Shown piece after piece: positions 1 to 9,584 of a stretch of DNA of 64,000 nucleotides. The stretch's first letter is position 1. Each line of letters begins with the position of its first letter. The stretch comes from CADEED01 sp043747875 (lineage in GTDB: Bacteria; Pseudomonadota; Gammaproteobacteria; Steroidobacterales; Steroidobacteraceae), in assembly GCA_043747875.1 (NCBI GenBank), contig JAYTOI010000192.1, positions 1-64,000 on the forward strand, written 5' to 3'. The position numbers were made by a program, and so were the translations under genes. Below the pieces are notes generated by a model, which ran no database searches, had not been told where the DNA came from, and saw nothing but the letters and a program-made list of their open reading frames with translations.

Positions 1-1397
1 GTCTTGTCCGGCCAGCCGAGCGTGCTGAACGGCCACAGTGCCGAGGAGAACCAGGTGTCGAGCACGTCTTCGTCCTGGCGTAGAGGAGTTTCGCCCAGCG
101 AGTGTTTCTTGCGCACTTCGGCTTCGTCGCGGCCCACATAGATCTTGCCGGCGTCGTCGTACCAGGCCGGGATGCGGTGGCCCCACCAGAGCTGGCGGCT
201 GACGCACCAGTCCTTGATGTTGCGCATCCACTCGTAATAGGTCTTTGACCAGTTCTCGGGTACGAAGCGGGTGCGGCCGTCTTCGACCGCCTTCAAGGCC
301 GGTTCCGCCAGCGGCGCGATCTTCACGTACCACTGGTCGGTGAGATAGGGCTCGATGACGGCGCCGGTGCGGTCGCCGCGCGGAACTTTCAGCTTGTGAG
401 GCTCTATCTTCTCGATGAGGCCGGCGGCCTCGAGCTCCGCCATGACGCGCTTGCGCGCTTCGAAACGGTCGAGCCCGCGGAAACGTTCCGGCGCGTTTTC
501 GTTGAGTTTGGCATCCGGCGTGAAGAGGTTGATCTGCGGCAGCGAGTGGCGCAGGCCCATCTCGTAGTCGTTGAAGTCGTGCGCGGGGGTGATCTTCACC
601 GCGCCCGAGCCGAACGCGGCATCGACGTACGAATCCGCGATGATCGGAATCCTGCGTCCGGTCAACGGCAGCTCGAGTTGTTTGCCGATGAGCGATCGAT
701 AGCGCTCATCGTCGGGGTTCACGGCGACGGCCGTGTCGCCGAGCATCGTCTCGGGACGCGTGGTCGCGACGACGATGAAGCCATCGCCGCCGACGATGGG
801 ATATTTGAGATGCCAGAGCGAGCCGTTCTCTTCCTCGGACAACACTTCGAGATCGGAGACCGCGGTCAGCAGCACCGGGTCCCAGTTCACGAGCCGCTTG
901 CCGCGATAGATGAGGCCCTCCTCGTGCAGCCGCACGAACACTTCCGTGACCGCGCGCGACAGATCGGGGTCCATCGTGAACTTGTCGCGCGACCAGTCGA
1001 CCGACGTTCCGAGCCGGCGCATCTGGCGCGTGATCGTGCTGCCGGACTCCGCCTTCCACTTCCAGACTCGTTCGATGAACTGCTCGCGGCCGAGGTCGAG
1101 ACGGTGCTTGCTCTCGGCGGCGAGCTGGCGCTCTACCACCATCTGGGTCGCGATGCCGGCGTGATCCGTACCCGGCTGCCAGAGCGTGGAGTAGCCGCGC
1201 ATGCGATGCCAGCGCGTCAGCGTGTCCATCAGGGTGTGCTGGAACGCGTGCCCCATGTGCAGCGTGCCGGTGACGTTCGGCGGCGGCAGCATGATGCAGT
1301 ACGGTTCGCCTTCGCCGCCGGGGGCGAAGGCACCGGAGTCTTCCCAACGTTGGTAGATTCGGCGCTCGATGTCGCCGGGGGTGTAGGCCTTGTCCAT
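1..1397 (-). CDS. valS: Valyl-tRNA synthetase, N-terminal part (cut by window edge)
   Basis: Class I aminoacyl-tRNA synthetase that charges tRNA-Val in the cytoplasm. The first 465 codons are visible; the C-terminal part, including the KMSKS loop and anticodon-binding domain, lies beyond position 1. The protein starts MDKAYTPGDIERR, and the HIGH-type ATP motif appears as HMGH at residues 47-50 inside PPPNVTGTLHMGHAF. The editing (CP1) domain follows, with a TTRPETMLGD-type motif, and near the edge the segment WWGHRIPAWY is seen. It is the last gene of a pepA-holC-valS order typical of gammaproteobacteria, 113 bp after holC. The ATG at 1395-1397 gives the expected N-terminus. Confidence 0.97.
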   Translation of the reverse strand, partial: MDKAYTPGDIERRIYQRWEDSGAFAPGGEGEPYCIMLPPPNVTGTLHMGHAFQHTLMDTLTRWHRMRGYSTLWQPGTDHAGIATQMVVERQLAAESKHRLDLGREQFIERVWKWKAESGSTITRQMRRLGTSVDWSRDKFTMDPDLSRAVTEVFVRLHEEGLIYRGKRLVNWDPVLLTAVSDLEVLSEEENGSLWHLKYPIVGGDGFIVVATTRPETMLGDTAVAVNPDDERYRSLIGKQLELPLTGRRIPIIADSYVDAAFGSGAVKITPAHDFNDYEMGLRHSLPQINLFTPDAKLNENAPERFRGLDRFEARKRVMAELEAAGLIEKIEPHKLKVPRGDRTGAVIEPYLTDQWYVKIAPLAEPALKAVEDGRTRFVPENWSKTYYEWMRNIKDWCVSRQLWWGHRIPAWYDDAGKIYVGRDEAEVRKKHSLGETPLRQDEDVLDTWFSSALWPFSTLGWPDK

Positions 1398-1510
1398 GAG
1401 GCGCCGAATTATACGGATCGGCGTTGGCGCGGGCGGGGAAAGAGGTTGGCGCACCACCACCCGAACGTCGCTGCGCGACCGCGCCAGCGCCAAACCGTAT
1501 GTCGCGGTGG

Positions 1511-1969
1511 CTAGGCGTCGCGAACGTTGTGGGTTTGAGGCTCGATCGACTTGCCGCGATATGCCTTGAAGCGCTCGCGGCCGGCGCTGCGCACCTCGGG
1601 ACGCGCGTCGAGGAACTCTGCGACGCGGGCGAAGCGCTCGAAGCAGCCGGGAACGGCGCTGCCCAGATTGATGAGCACGCATCCATCGGCATGGATGAAC
1701 GGGTCGCCGGGCAGGGGGCCGCAGGTGAGCGCCACCGCCGCTTCGCAGGGCGCGCCATCGCGCGTGACGACATCGTGCGGCACGAAGCTGCCATCGCCAA
1801 AGGTCCACAGCAGTTCGTCGACCTTGGGGACCAGCGCCGCGTCGTCACAGAGCACGACCACGCGATGATTGGCCAGATAGGCTTTCTCGGCGATGCGGCA
1901 GGCGAGGCGCAGTCGCGCACCTTCGCCGGCCTCTTCGCTCACGTAAAAATCAACGCGTGGCGGCGGCAC
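1511..1969 (-). CDS. holC: DNA polymerase III subunit chi
   Basis: Protein of 152 aa that begins at a GTG codon and reads PPPRVDFYVSEEAGEG. The RVDFYV opening, the CRIAEKAYLANHRVVVLCDD segment and the usual length of about 145-150 aa identify HolC. In the clamp-loader complex HolC joins HolD and contacts single-strand-binding protein, tying the replisome to SSB-coated lagging strand. It starts only 6 bp after the pepA stop codon and is followed by valS, an order conserved across many gammaproteobacteria, so cotranscription is likely. Assignment rests on motif, length and neighbourhood together. Confidence 0.92.
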   Translation of the reverse strand: MPPPRVDFYVSEEAGEGARLRLACRIAEKAYLANHRVVVLCDDAALVPKVDELLWTFGDGSFVPHDVVTRDGAPCEAAVALTCGPLPGDPFIHADGCVLINLGSAVPGCFERFARVAEFLDARPEVRSAGRERFKAYRGKSIEPQTHNVRDA

Positions 1970-1975
1970 TCAGGA

Positions 1976-3490
1976 TCAGCGCGCTGCCGCACGACGCAGC
2001 AGGAACTCGAGCACCATGGCGCTCGGGCGGCCGGTGCTGCCCTTGCCGGCACCACCCTGATAGGACGTGCCGGCGATGTCGAGGTGCGCCCACGTGAGGC
2101 CGTTGGTGAACTTCGCCAGGAACGCCGCGGCCGTGCACGACCCGCCATCGCGACCGGCGACGTTCGCCATGTCCGCGAAGTTGCTCTTGAGCTGATCGCC
2201 ATATTCATCGCCCACCGGCATGTGCCAGGCACGATCGCCGACGGCCATGCCGCAGTCGACCAGCTCGCGCGCGAGTGCGTCGTCGTTCGCGAATACGCCG
2301 GTGTGATGCGTGCCGAGCGCGACGACAATGGCGCCGGTGAGCGTCGCCATGTCGACGACCACCCCGGGCTTGTAGCGACGCGCGTAGTGCAGGGCGTCGC
2401 AGAGGATGAGGCGGCCCTCGGCGTCGGTGTTGAGGATTTCGACGGTGAGGCCCTGCGCGCTCGTGACGATGTCGCCGGGCTTGATGGCGCGGCCGTCGGG
2501 CATGTTCTCGCACGTTGCGACCAAACCCACGACGTTGAGCGGCAGATTGAGCTCGGCCACGGTGTTCATGGTGCCGATGACGCAAGCCGCCCCCGACATG
2601 TCGAACTTCATCTCGTCCATGAGCGGCGGGTCTTTGAGCGAGATGCCGCCGGTGTCGAAGGTGATGCCCTTGCCGACCAAGACCACGGGCCCGCTGTCGT
2701 TCTTGTTTTGGGCCTTGGGGTGGCGGTGCTCCATGACGATGAAGCGCGGCGGCTCTTCGCTGCCCTGCGTGACGGCGAGGAAGCAGCCCATCTTCTCGCG
2801 CTTGATCTCGGCCAGGCCGAGCACCTTCACCTTGAGCGACTTGTGCGACTTCGCCAGACCCTCGGCGGTCTTGCCGAGGTAGCTGGGCGTGCACACGTTG
2901 CCCGGAAGATTGGCGAGGTTGCGCATGAGCGCCGTGCCGTTGGCTAGCGCCGCACCCTGCGCGAAGCCGCTCTGGATGGCAGCCGCCGACTTGGCAGCGG
3001 CGGCGACCACGATGCGCGCCAGCGTATGCGGACGCGGCTTCTTGGCGGTCTTCAGATCGTTGACGCGGTAGAGCGTGTGTCCCGCGAGTTCCGCCACGGC
3101 GCGACCGAAGCGTTCGTCGGAAAGCTGCTTCGTTGCGGGGCGCGGCAGCGCGAGCGCCAGCGCAGTGATGCGCGTACGCGCGGCGGCGGCGATGGAGGTG
3201 AGCACGGCACGGCGCCACGCCTTGCTTGTCATGTCCTTGTCGGGGGTCTTCGGCCCGAGGCCCACGAGCAGCACGCGTTCCGCGCTCAGCCCATCGAGCT
3301 CGGCGACCAACCAGGATTCGCCGACCTTGCCGCTGAAATCCCCGCGCTTCGTGAGGCGCGAGAGCTTCTCGCGACAGCGCGAGTCGAGCGACTTCGCTTC
3401 AGAGGTGAGCTCGCCGTCATCGTGGACGCCAACGGCGACGCAATCGATCGGCAGCTCCGGGAGCGCCTTGGTCCAGGTTTCGAACTGCAT
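1976..3490 (-). CDS. pepA: Leucyl aminopeptidase (cytosol aminopeptidase, M17)
   Basis: Protein of 504 aa from ATG (MQFETWTKAL); an in-frame ATG 63 bp further upstream is less likely because the family starts near MQF. It is a hexameric two-metal aminopeptidase that releases N-terminal residues from peptides. The metal and catalytic motifs are present: GKGITFDTGGIS near residue 275, FDMSGAA after it, and the family signature NTDAEGRL near residue 354. In some gammaproteobacteria PepA also binds DNA; whether this copy does is not visible. It heads the pepA-holC-valS group and is divergent from lptF, so the two share the roughly 100 bp between them as promoter region. Confidence 0.96.
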   Translation of the reverse strand: MQFETWTKALPELPIDCVAVGVHDDGELTSEAKSLDSRCREKLSRLTKRGDFSGKVGESWLVAELDGLSAERVLLVGLGPKTPDKDMTSKAWRRAVLTSIAAAARTRITALALALPRPATKQLSDERFGRAVAELAGHTLYRVNDLKTAKKPRPHTLARIVVAAAAKSAAAIQSGFAQGAALANGTALMRNLANLPGNVCTPSYLGKTAEGLAKSHKSLKVKVLGLAEIKREKMGCFLAVTQGSEEPPRFIVMEHRHPKAQNKNDSGPVVLVGKGITFDTGGISLKDPPLMDEMKFDMSGAACVIGTMNTVAELNLPLNVVGLVATCENMPDGRAIKPGDIVTSAQGLTVEILNTDAEGRLILCDALHYARRYKPGVVVDMATLTGAIVVALGTHHTGVFANDDALARELVDCGMAVGDRAWHMPVGDEYGDQLKSNFADMANVAGRDGGSCTAAAFLAKFTNGLTWAHLDIAGTSYQGGAGKGSTGRPSAMVLEFLLRRAAAR

Positions 3491-3594
3491 GTGGCGGGGT
3501 CCTCGCACCATGTTCGATCCGTTTGCTTCGTTGTAGCGAACGCTGCGGTGCATTAAGGTCGCGAAGTGTAACTCAAGTCGGTTTGGGTGACCTG

Positions 3595-4704
3595 TTGCTG
3601 CGGATACTCGATCGCTACATCCTGCGCGAAGTCCTCGTCAGTTGGCTCGCAGTAACTGGCGTCTTACTGGCGATATTGCTGACCAATCAGGTCGCGAGTG
3701 TGTTAGCGCGCGCCGCCGAAAATCAGTACCCGCGCGGCGTGGTGCTCGAGCTCATCCTGCTCGGCGCCCTGCAAAACCTGCCGATCATCGTTCCGGTCGG
3801 CCTGCTGCTCGGCATCGTGCTGGCGCTCGGGCGCCTGTACCACGACAGCGAGATGACGGCCGCCCAAGCCTGCGGCGCGGGATCCCGGCCGGTGTTCGTG
3901 CCCGTGGTCGGCATCGCAACGCTGATGACGGCGCTGCTGTCGTTCCTGTCGTTGCAGGTGGCGCCGGCGGCCGCGGGGCGCCTGCTCGGCCTGAGCAGTG
4001 AGGCGCTGCGCGCGGGACAGTTTGCGCCCATCACCGCCGGCAAGTTCCGCTCGTTCGGCGGCGGCAGCACCGTGGTCTATGCGCAGAGCGCCGACCCGGA
4101 CGGCACACTGCGTCGCGTGTTCGTCGAACGCGATCGCGGCGATCATCTCGAAGTGGCGCTCGCGCAACGCGCCACGCACGCCTACAGCGAGGATGGCGAC
4201 CTGCAGGTCATCACGCTTTACGACGGCGAACGCTACGAAGGCATACCCGGCGAGCGCAAGTTTCGCATCGTGCGCTTCGCTGAGAACACGATCCCCGTGC
4301 GCCTGCCGCCGATCGGCGGCGGAATGCTGAAGGTGCAGGGCGTGCCCTCGGGCACGCTGGCGCGTTCGCCGGATCGGGCGCAGCGGGCCGAATTCCACTG
4401 GCGCATCGCGCTGCCGATCATGGCGCTGGTGCTGGCGATGATCGCCGTGCCGATCTCGCGGCTGCGTCCGCGGCAGGGCCGCTACGCGCGCGTGGGCTAC
4501 GCCATCCTGATCTACTTCGTGTACTTCAACCTGCTGTCGGCCGGCAAGGTGTGGATCGCGCGCGGCATCGCGCCCGAGTGGTTAGGCCTGTGGTGGGCGC
4601 ACCTGGCGGTGGCGCTGTTCGCGGCGGCCATCCTGCTCGTGCCGCGCTGGCTGCAACGCGCGCGCTACCAGCCTCGCGCGCCCGCGCCGGCGGTGTCGGC
4701 GTGA
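3595..4704 (+). CDS. lptF: LPS export ABC transporter permease LptF
   Basis: Inner-membrane permease of the LptB2FG complex, which extracts lipopolysaccharide and feeds it to the LptC-LptA bridge. The N-terminus RILDRYILREVLVSWLAVTG is characteristic, with three N-terminal membrane segments, a periplasmic beta-jellyroll domain in the middle (roughly residues 125-265) and three C-terminal membrane segments. About 369 aa fits the family. There is no ATG at the expected place: TTG at 3595 sits just upstream of the conserved start, and TTG at 3583 or 3523 are alternatives. It overlaps lptG by 4 bp (GTGA) and is divergent from pepA, the standard gammaproteobacterial arrangement. The start is uncertain, the identity is not. 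Confidence 0.93.
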   Translation: MLRILDRYILREVLVSWLAVTGVLLAILLTNQVASVLARAAENQYPRGVVLELILLGALQNLPIIVPVGLLLGIVLALGRLYHDSEMTAAQACGAGSRPVFVPVVGIATLMTALLSFLSLQVAPAAAGRLLGLSSEALRAGQFAPITAGKFRSFGGGSTVVYAQSADPDGTLRRVFVERDRGDHLEVALAQRATHAYSEDGDLQVITLYDGERYEGIPGERKFRIVRFAENTIPVRLPPIGGGMLKVQGVPSGTLARSPDRAQRAEFHWRIALPIMALVLAMIAVPISRLRPRQGRYARVGYAILIYFVYFNLLSAGKVWIARGIAPEWLGLWWAHLAVALFAAAILLVPRWLQRARYQPRAPAPAVSA

Positions 4705-5768
4705 ATCTCTTCGACCGCTACCTGATCCGCGCCGTGCTCGGCGGCGTGCTGGTGGTCATGGCCGTGCTGCTGATGCTCGGCGCGCTGTGGCTGTTCATCG
4801 GCCAGCAGGACGACATCGGGCAGGGCTCTTATTCCGCGCTCGATGCGTTCTGGTTCACGCTGCTCAACCTGCCGCAACAGGCCTACGAGGTCATGCCCAT
4901 CGGCGTGCTCATCGGTTCGCTGCTCGGCTTGGGCTCGCTGGCGCGCGGCAGCGAGCTCACGGTGCTGCGCGCCGCGGGCATCTCCGTCTGGCGCATGGCG
5001 GGCTCCGTCGCGATGGCGGGCATGCTGCTCATCGTGGTCGCGGTGATCTGCGGGGAGGTGCTGGCACCGCCGGCCCAGGCCATGGCCAAGCGCGAGAAAG
5101 CGCTCAGCAAATTCTCGAACATCAGCTTCGCCAGCCGCGGTGGCGCGTGGGTGCGCGACGGCAACCTGCTCATCAACGTGCTCGAGCAGTCGAGCACGTC
5201 GGAGTTCGACGGCATGCGCGTCTTCGAGCTGTCGCCCGAGCATGCGCTCGTCTCGGTGGCGAGCGCGAAGACGGCGACGGTACAGCCCGACGGCAGCTGG
5301 CTGCTGTCGCGCTACGGACGCACGCGCTTCGGTGGCGAGATCGTCGAGGCGGACAAGGAGCAGAGCCGCGCGTTCCAGACCAGCGTCGGCAGCGATTTCC
5401 TCGGCTTGACCGTGACGGCGCCGCGCCAGCTCTCGACGCCCGTGTTGTGGAGCCTGATCCAGCGGCTCGAGGTCAATGGCCTCGACGCCACCGCGCAGCA
5501 GTTCGCGTTCTGGTCGCGCATCGCGCGGACGTCGGCGATCCTGTTCGCCGCGCTGCTCGCCGTGCCATTCGTGTTCGGCAGTCTGCGCGCCGCGGGCTCG
5601 GGCGCGCGCACGCTGATCGGCGTGCTCATCGGCGTCACGTTCTTCCTGGTGCAGCGGATGCTCGAGAGCGGCGCCCTGGTCTTCGATGCGAGCCCGCTGG
5701 TGCTCGCCTGGACGCCGACCGCGTTGCTGGCAACCGCGGCGCTGGCGCTCATCACGCGCACGCGCTAG
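4701..5768 (+). CDS. lptG: LPS export ABC transporter permease LptG
   Basis: Partner of LptF in the LptB2FG lipopolysaccharide extractor. Translation from the GTG at 4701, which overlaps the lptF TGA, gives a 355-aa protein beginning NLFDRYLIRAVLGGVLVVMA. The layout is the same as in LptF: membrane segments at the N-terminus, a periplasmic domain with the segment ISFASRGGAWVRDGNLL, then C-terminal membrane segments ending LALITRTR. The ATPase gene lptB is not in this window, which is normal because it usually sits with lptA and lptC. The gene ends 18 bp before the convergent DUF4340 gene. Confidence 0.95.
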   Translation: MNLFDRYLIRAVLGGVLVVMAVLLMLGALWLFIGQQDDIGQGSYSALDAFWFTLLNLPQQAYEVMPIGVLIGSLLGLGSLARGSELTVLRAAGISVWRMAGSVAMAGMLLIVVAVICGEVLAPPAQAMAKREKALSKFSNISFASRGGAWVRDGNLLINVLEQSSTSEFDGMRVFELSPEHALVSVASAKTATVQPDGSWLLSRYGRTRFGGEIVEADKEQSRAFQTSVGSDFLGLTVTAPRQLSTPVLWSLIQRLEVNGLDATAQQFAFWSRIARTSAILFAALLAVPFVFGSLRAAGSGARTLIGVLIGVTFFLVQRMLESGALVFDASPLVLAWTPTALLATAALALITRTR

Positions 5769-5786
5769 GGCACATGGCCGGATGGG

Positions 5787-6926
5787 TCAGGGCTTCTTTC
5801 CCGGCAGAGGCTCGAGCACCTCTTCGTGCGGCTTGAACAACGTATCGTATTTGTAGATAGGGATCTCGTACTCGACTCCCGTGACTCGACCCGCCAGGCG
5901 TTCGACTGTCTTCGCGGAGGGCTTGATCGCGGGCGCGACGGCCGCAGCCGGCGCGGCCGGCACCGCGTCCGGTGCAGCCGGGCCGTTTGCGGCAGCGGCG
6001 GGCGTCACCGCGGCGGGTGCTGGCGGCGCCACAGCAGGGGCAAATCTGGCCGCCAGATCGGCATCGCGACGCACGGCAAGGGCGATGTACGCCTTCGCAT
6101 TCTGCACGTCGCGATGGCCGGACAGCTCGACGACCTGGCCATCGAAGGTGCGGAAGACGGCGTGATCCGTGGCGGTGGGCGCGGAATCCGGCACTGGCCG
6201 CACTTCGTCCAAGAACAGCGAGCTCAGCGTCTCGCCCTGACTGGCGAAGTCCGGCGTGGCGGGCTTGCGCGACTTCGGCACAGGCGTCAACGCGAATTCA
6301 CCGCCGCGTTGCGCGCGCGTCAGTGTGTACGCCGGTCCATTGGCTGGACGCACCTCGATCTCATGGACGTCGGCCCCCGGGATCTCCGCCAGCATGCGGT
6401 CGAGCCAGGGCTTCTGATCGGTGTCCGCGGTGACGACGGGCTCGGCCAGCGCGCTCGCGGCCGACTCGGGCTTGCGCACGAAAAGAGTCCGGCCGCCGGT
6501 GCCCTTGCCGACGATCAGCGCCCAGGTCTTCTCGCCGGCGACCACTTCCAAGAGCGTGCTCGCGGCCGTGGGCGAGGGCGCCTCGACACCGAGCTTGGAG
6601 TAATTGGCGGGATCGCTGGTCTTGGTCTCTACGACCTTCATGGCAGCGAGGCCCAGCAGCAGGTCGCGCACGCGCGCGCCGTCGGCCGGGTAGTTGCGCT
6701 CGGCGAGCAGCCATCCGCCGTCGGTCTTGCGCAGCGTGGCGCGGCTGCCGTCGCCCTTGCTGAGGCGGATCTCGCTGATCTGCGCGAGCGCGGGCTTGAG
6801 GTCGGCAAACAGGATGCCGCCATCCTGTTCCGACTGCTGCGCGGCGCGGTGCGCGGACAGCCAGATGCCCGCGGCGAGCAGCACCGCCGTGACGCCCGCG
6901 AGTAACAGTAATTTCTGGCGCGTCAC
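5787..6926 (-). CDS. DUF4340 domain-containing protein
   Basis: Protein of 379 aa from GTG (TRQKLLLLAGVTAVLLAAG), with one N-terminal membrane anchor and the rest predicted periplasmic. The segment DGGWLLAERNYPADGARVRDL and the repeated PSPTAAST-like beta-rich units match the DUF4340 family, which is found beside GldG-like ABC auxiliary proteins. A low-complexity Ala/Pro stretch occupies roughly residues 290-340. It is the last gene of a four-gene minus-strand module (ATPase, permease, GldG-like, DUF4340) and overlaps the GldG-like gene by 4 bp (GTGA). The molecular function is unknown; an accessory role to the ABC complex is inferred from the conserved pairing. Confidence 0.8.
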   Translation of the reverse strand: MTRQKLLLLAGVTAVLLAAGIWLSAHRAAQQSEQDGGILFADLKPALAQISEIRLSKGDGSRATLRKTDGGWLLAERNYPADGARVRDLLLGLAAMKVVETKTSDPANYSKLGVEAPSPTAASTLLEVVAGEKTWALIVGKGTGGRTLFVRKPESAASALAEPVVTADTDQKPWLDRMLAEIPGADVHEIEVRPANGPAYTLTRAQRGGEFALTPVPKSRKPATPDFASQGETLSSLFLDEVRPVPDSAPTATDHAVFRTFDGQVVELSGHRDVQNAKAYIALAVRRDADLAARFAPAVAPPAPAAVTPAAAANGPAAPDAVPAAPAAAVAPAIKPSAKTVERLAGRVTGVEYEIPIYKYDTLFKPHEEVLEPLPGKKP

Positions 6927-8830
6927 GATGCGACCCCCTGGCTGCGGAGCATGGTGATCGCGCGGCGCCGCTGACGGCGCCAGAACGCGACCAGCAGCCC
7001 CATGATGGCGACGAGCACGGGCACGGCGAGGATGTTGATGAGCTTGAGTGTGATGCCGAGGTCGCGGATGTCCTCCTCGAGGCCGGCGTTGACGGCGCGC
7101 AGCTCCTTGCGGATGCGCAGCTTCTCGGCCTGGAATTTCTCGATCTCGTTCATTGCGTCGGGCGAGACGATGAGCTCGTTGCCGCCCGGCTTGGTCTGCA
7201 GCTGGGTCAGGCGCTCCTCGGTCTTCTGCAGTTGCTCCTGCAGCTGCTGCTCGGTGGCGCGGAACTTGTTGTTGGCCGCGCGGCGCAGCTCGTCGACGCG
7301 CGTGAACGGCCGCGAATACGCGGCCCGGCCGCGGATGCTGATCAGGTCGCCGCTGCCCGAGAGATTGTCGATGGCGTTCCAGGCGAGTTCGCCATTGTTG
7401 GCGATGGGCTGGAAGACCGTCTGCCCGAAGAAATTGCGCGGCACCGTCCACCACAGGTCGCTGAGCAGATCAGAGTCCGCGACGACCACGACATTGAGCG
7501 GCTTCGACGAGGCCTTGAGCGCATCGGGCTTGGCCGTGACGCCGGCCGGCGGTGCCGCGGCGAACGCGCTGGTGGCCTCGCCCGAGACGCGCGCCGCGAC
7601 GACGAAGTCGCCGGTCGGCCGGAAGCCGTCGCGCAGCGAGTCGGCATCCTGGAGCATCGCGAACCGCTCGACCGGCAGCAGGCCGGCCTGCTTGCTGGTG
7701 CGGATCAGTGGCTCGAACTTGAGCTTCGATCCGGCGACCGGGGTCAAACTACCCGCCGTCACCATGTTGACCGTGTCGAGCTCTGCGGTGACCACGTCCT
7801 TCGCCATGCTGTCGTGCGTGAAGCCGAGGATGGCGATGTGCTGCAGCGGCGCCTCACCCTGGCGCACCTGTACGGTGATGCCGCGCTCGAGATCCACCAC
7901 CACCTGGTTGGCCGGGAAATTGACGCCCCACGAGGCCAGCAGCGGCTCGAGGTGCGAGGAGCGGTCGGCCGCGAGCGCGCTCATCGGATTGTTCGGATCG
8001 GGCGGTGAGGATTGATCGGCCTGGGCGTTCGGATCGACGAACGCGAGGATGTGCCCGCCGCGCATGGCGTACTGGTCGATGGCGTACAGCGCCGACGGGG
8101 ACAGGTTCTTCGGGTGCACGAGCACCAGCACACTGACGTCGTCGTCGATCGACGTGAGCGTCGGCTGCAGCGGACGCACGGTGTAGAGCTGCTCGATCTG
8201 TCCGTAGACGGCCCACGGCGGCTTCGGCCGACCGGTCTGCATGTCGAAGTCGCCCTGCATCGGCAGTGAGGACAGCCAGCCCACGACGGGCTTGCTCGAC
8301 GAGGCGACCTTGTAGATGAGCTTCGCGACTTCGTATTCGAGCTGCTCCTCGAGCTTCGGATCGAGCACCGGGATGGCGTCTTTGCCGTCGGTGGAGTTCG
8401 TGGCCGCGATGCCGAAGAACAGCCGGTCGCCGGTGGCGTTGACTTGCTCGGAAGTGATGCCGAGCTCGGTGGCGCGGTCCTCATCCTCGGAGAACGGTTG
8501 CGGGTCGATGACCTTGAGCGTGAGCTTGCCCTTCGACTGCGACGCGAGCTCTTCGAGCAACTCCTGCACGTGCGTGCCGTAGTTCTTGATCTGCGGATAT
8601 TCCGCCGCCGTATTCTTCGAGAAGAAGAAGTACACGTTCACGGGCTCCTTGAGGCCGCGCACGATGCGCTCGGTGCCGTCTGACAGCGAGTGCAGGTTGT
8701 CGGAGGTGAGATCGATCTTCGCGCCGCGCAGCAGCGAGTCGGCGAGCAGCAGCACGCCGACGAACAACAATCCGACGACCAGCAGGGCGCCGGTACCCAA
8801 AGTAGAGTTTTTCAATGTGAATTTTTTCAT
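6923..8830 (-). CDS. GldG-like ABC transporter auxiliary protein
   Basis: Protein of 635 aa (MKKFTLKNSTLGTGALL) with an N-terminal membrane segment, a large soluble domain and a C-terminal membrane segment ending WRRQRRRAITML. Motifs such as DLTSDNLHSLSDGT and VYFFFSKN are typical of the ABC_transp_aux/GldG family. A predicted coiled coil (EQQLQEQLQKTEERLTQLQ, roughly residues 525-585) precedes the last membrane segment. In Bacteroidetes GldG works with GldA and GldF in gliding; here no other gliding genes are visible, so only membership in a GldAFG-type ABC exporter is claimed. It overlaps both neighbours by 4 bp. Confidence 0.85.
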   Translation of the reverse strand: MKKFTLKNSTLGTGALLVVGLLFVGVLLLADSLLRGAKIDLTSDNLHSLSDGTERIVRGLKEPVNVYFFFSKNTAAEYPQIKNYGTHVQELLEELASQSKGKLTLKVIDPQPFSEDEDRATELGITSEQVNATGDRLFFGIAATNSTDGKDAIPVLDPKLEEQLEYEVAKLIYKVASSSKPVVGWLSSLPMQGDFDMQTGRPKPPWAVYGQIEQLYTVRPLQPTLTSIDDDVSVLVLVHPKNLSPSALYAIDQYAMRGGHILAFVDPNAQADQSSPPDPNNPMSALAADRSSHLEPLLASWGVNFPANQVVVDLERGITVQVRQGEAPLQHIAILGFTHDSMAKDVVTAELDTVNMVTAGSLTPVAGSKLKFEPLIRTSKQAGLLPVERFAMLQDADSLRDGFRPTGDFVVAARVSGEATSAFAAAPPAGVTAKPDALKASSKPLNVVVVADSDLLSDLWWTVPRNFFGQTVFQPIANNGELAWNAIDNLSGSGDLISIRGRAAYSRPFTRVDELRRAANNKFRATEQQLQEQLQKTEERLTQLQTKPGGNELIVSPDAMNEIEKFQAEKLRIRKELRAVNAGLEEDIRDLGITLKLINILAVPVLVAIMGLLVAFWRRQRRRAITMLRSQGVAS

Positions 8831-9561
8831 CGCGATTTCTTCGCCTCGAGAACCACTGCGCTGGCGAGCAGGAAGAACCCGCCGAGCAGCGTGAAATACA
8901 ACACGTCCCGCAGATCGAGCACGCCCTTGGTGATGTTCTCGAAATGCGGATAGATGGACAGCGCCAGCGCGCCGTTGACCACCCACGTCCAGCCGAGGTC
9001 GCGTAGCGGTTCTATCAACAGCGGGAAGCCCGACACCACGAGGATGAAGCACGCGAAGAACGACAGCACGAACGCGATGATCTGGCTGCGCGTGAGCGCC
9101 GAGAAGAACGAGCCGATGGCGAGATACGCGCCGGCCATGAAGAAGCTGCCGAAGTACGACGCGACGATGGTGCCGTTGTCGGGCGAGCCGAGATAGTTGA
9201 TGGTGATCCAGATGGGGAAGGTGAGCAGCAGCGCGATGCCGACGAATGCCCAGCCCGCGAGGAATTTCGCCACGACCGCCTGCCACAGCGTGATCGGCTG
9301 CGTGAGCAGCAGCTCGATGCTGCCGCTGCTGCGCTCCTCGGACCAGAAGCGCATCGAGACCGCCGGCACGAGGATGAGATACAGCCAAGGATGCAGCAGG
9401 AAGAACGGCGCCAGCGTCGCCTGCAGCCCTTCGTAGATCCGGCCCATCTGGAACGTGAGCAGGTTGAGGAAGAACAGGAAAATGATGATGAAGACGTACG
9501 CGATGGGCGTAGCGAAGTAGCTGCGCAATTCGCGGCGCAGGATGATGCTCACGATCTTCAA
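8827..9561 (-). CDS. ABC-2 type permease (GldF-like)
   Basis: Membrane protein of about 244 aa with six hydrophobic segments. It begins KIVSIILRRELRSYFATPIA and has the ABC-2 family signature RFWSEERSSGSIELLLTQP after the second segment. The start is taken at TTG 9561, preceded by AAAGGAG at a spacing of 7; no ATG lies nearby. The gene sits between the ATPase gene and the GldG-like gene in one operon, so it most likely forms the membrane channel for that ATPase. The transported substrate cannot be told from sequence. Confidence 0.87.
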   Translation of the reverse strand: MKIVSIILRRELRSYFATPIAYVFIIIFLFFLNLLTFQMGRIYEGLQATLAPFFLLHPWLYLILVPAVSMRFWSEERSSGSIELLLTQPITLWQAVVAKFLAGWAFVGIALLLTFPIWITINYLGSPDNGTIVASYFGSFFMAGAYLAIGSFFSALTRSQIIAFVLSFFACFILVVSGFPLLIEPLRDLGWTWVVNGALALSIYPHFENITKGVLDLRDVLYFTLLGGFFLLASAVVLEAKKSR

Positions 9562-9584
9562 GAAACGACTCCTTTCAAAACTGC

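Noticed and set aside
396..1514. Long open frame on the plus strand across valS and its upstream gap
   Set aside because: It lies antisense to a clear valyl-tRNA synthetase and its translation is Arg/Asp/His rich without any motif, as expected in GC-rich DNA.
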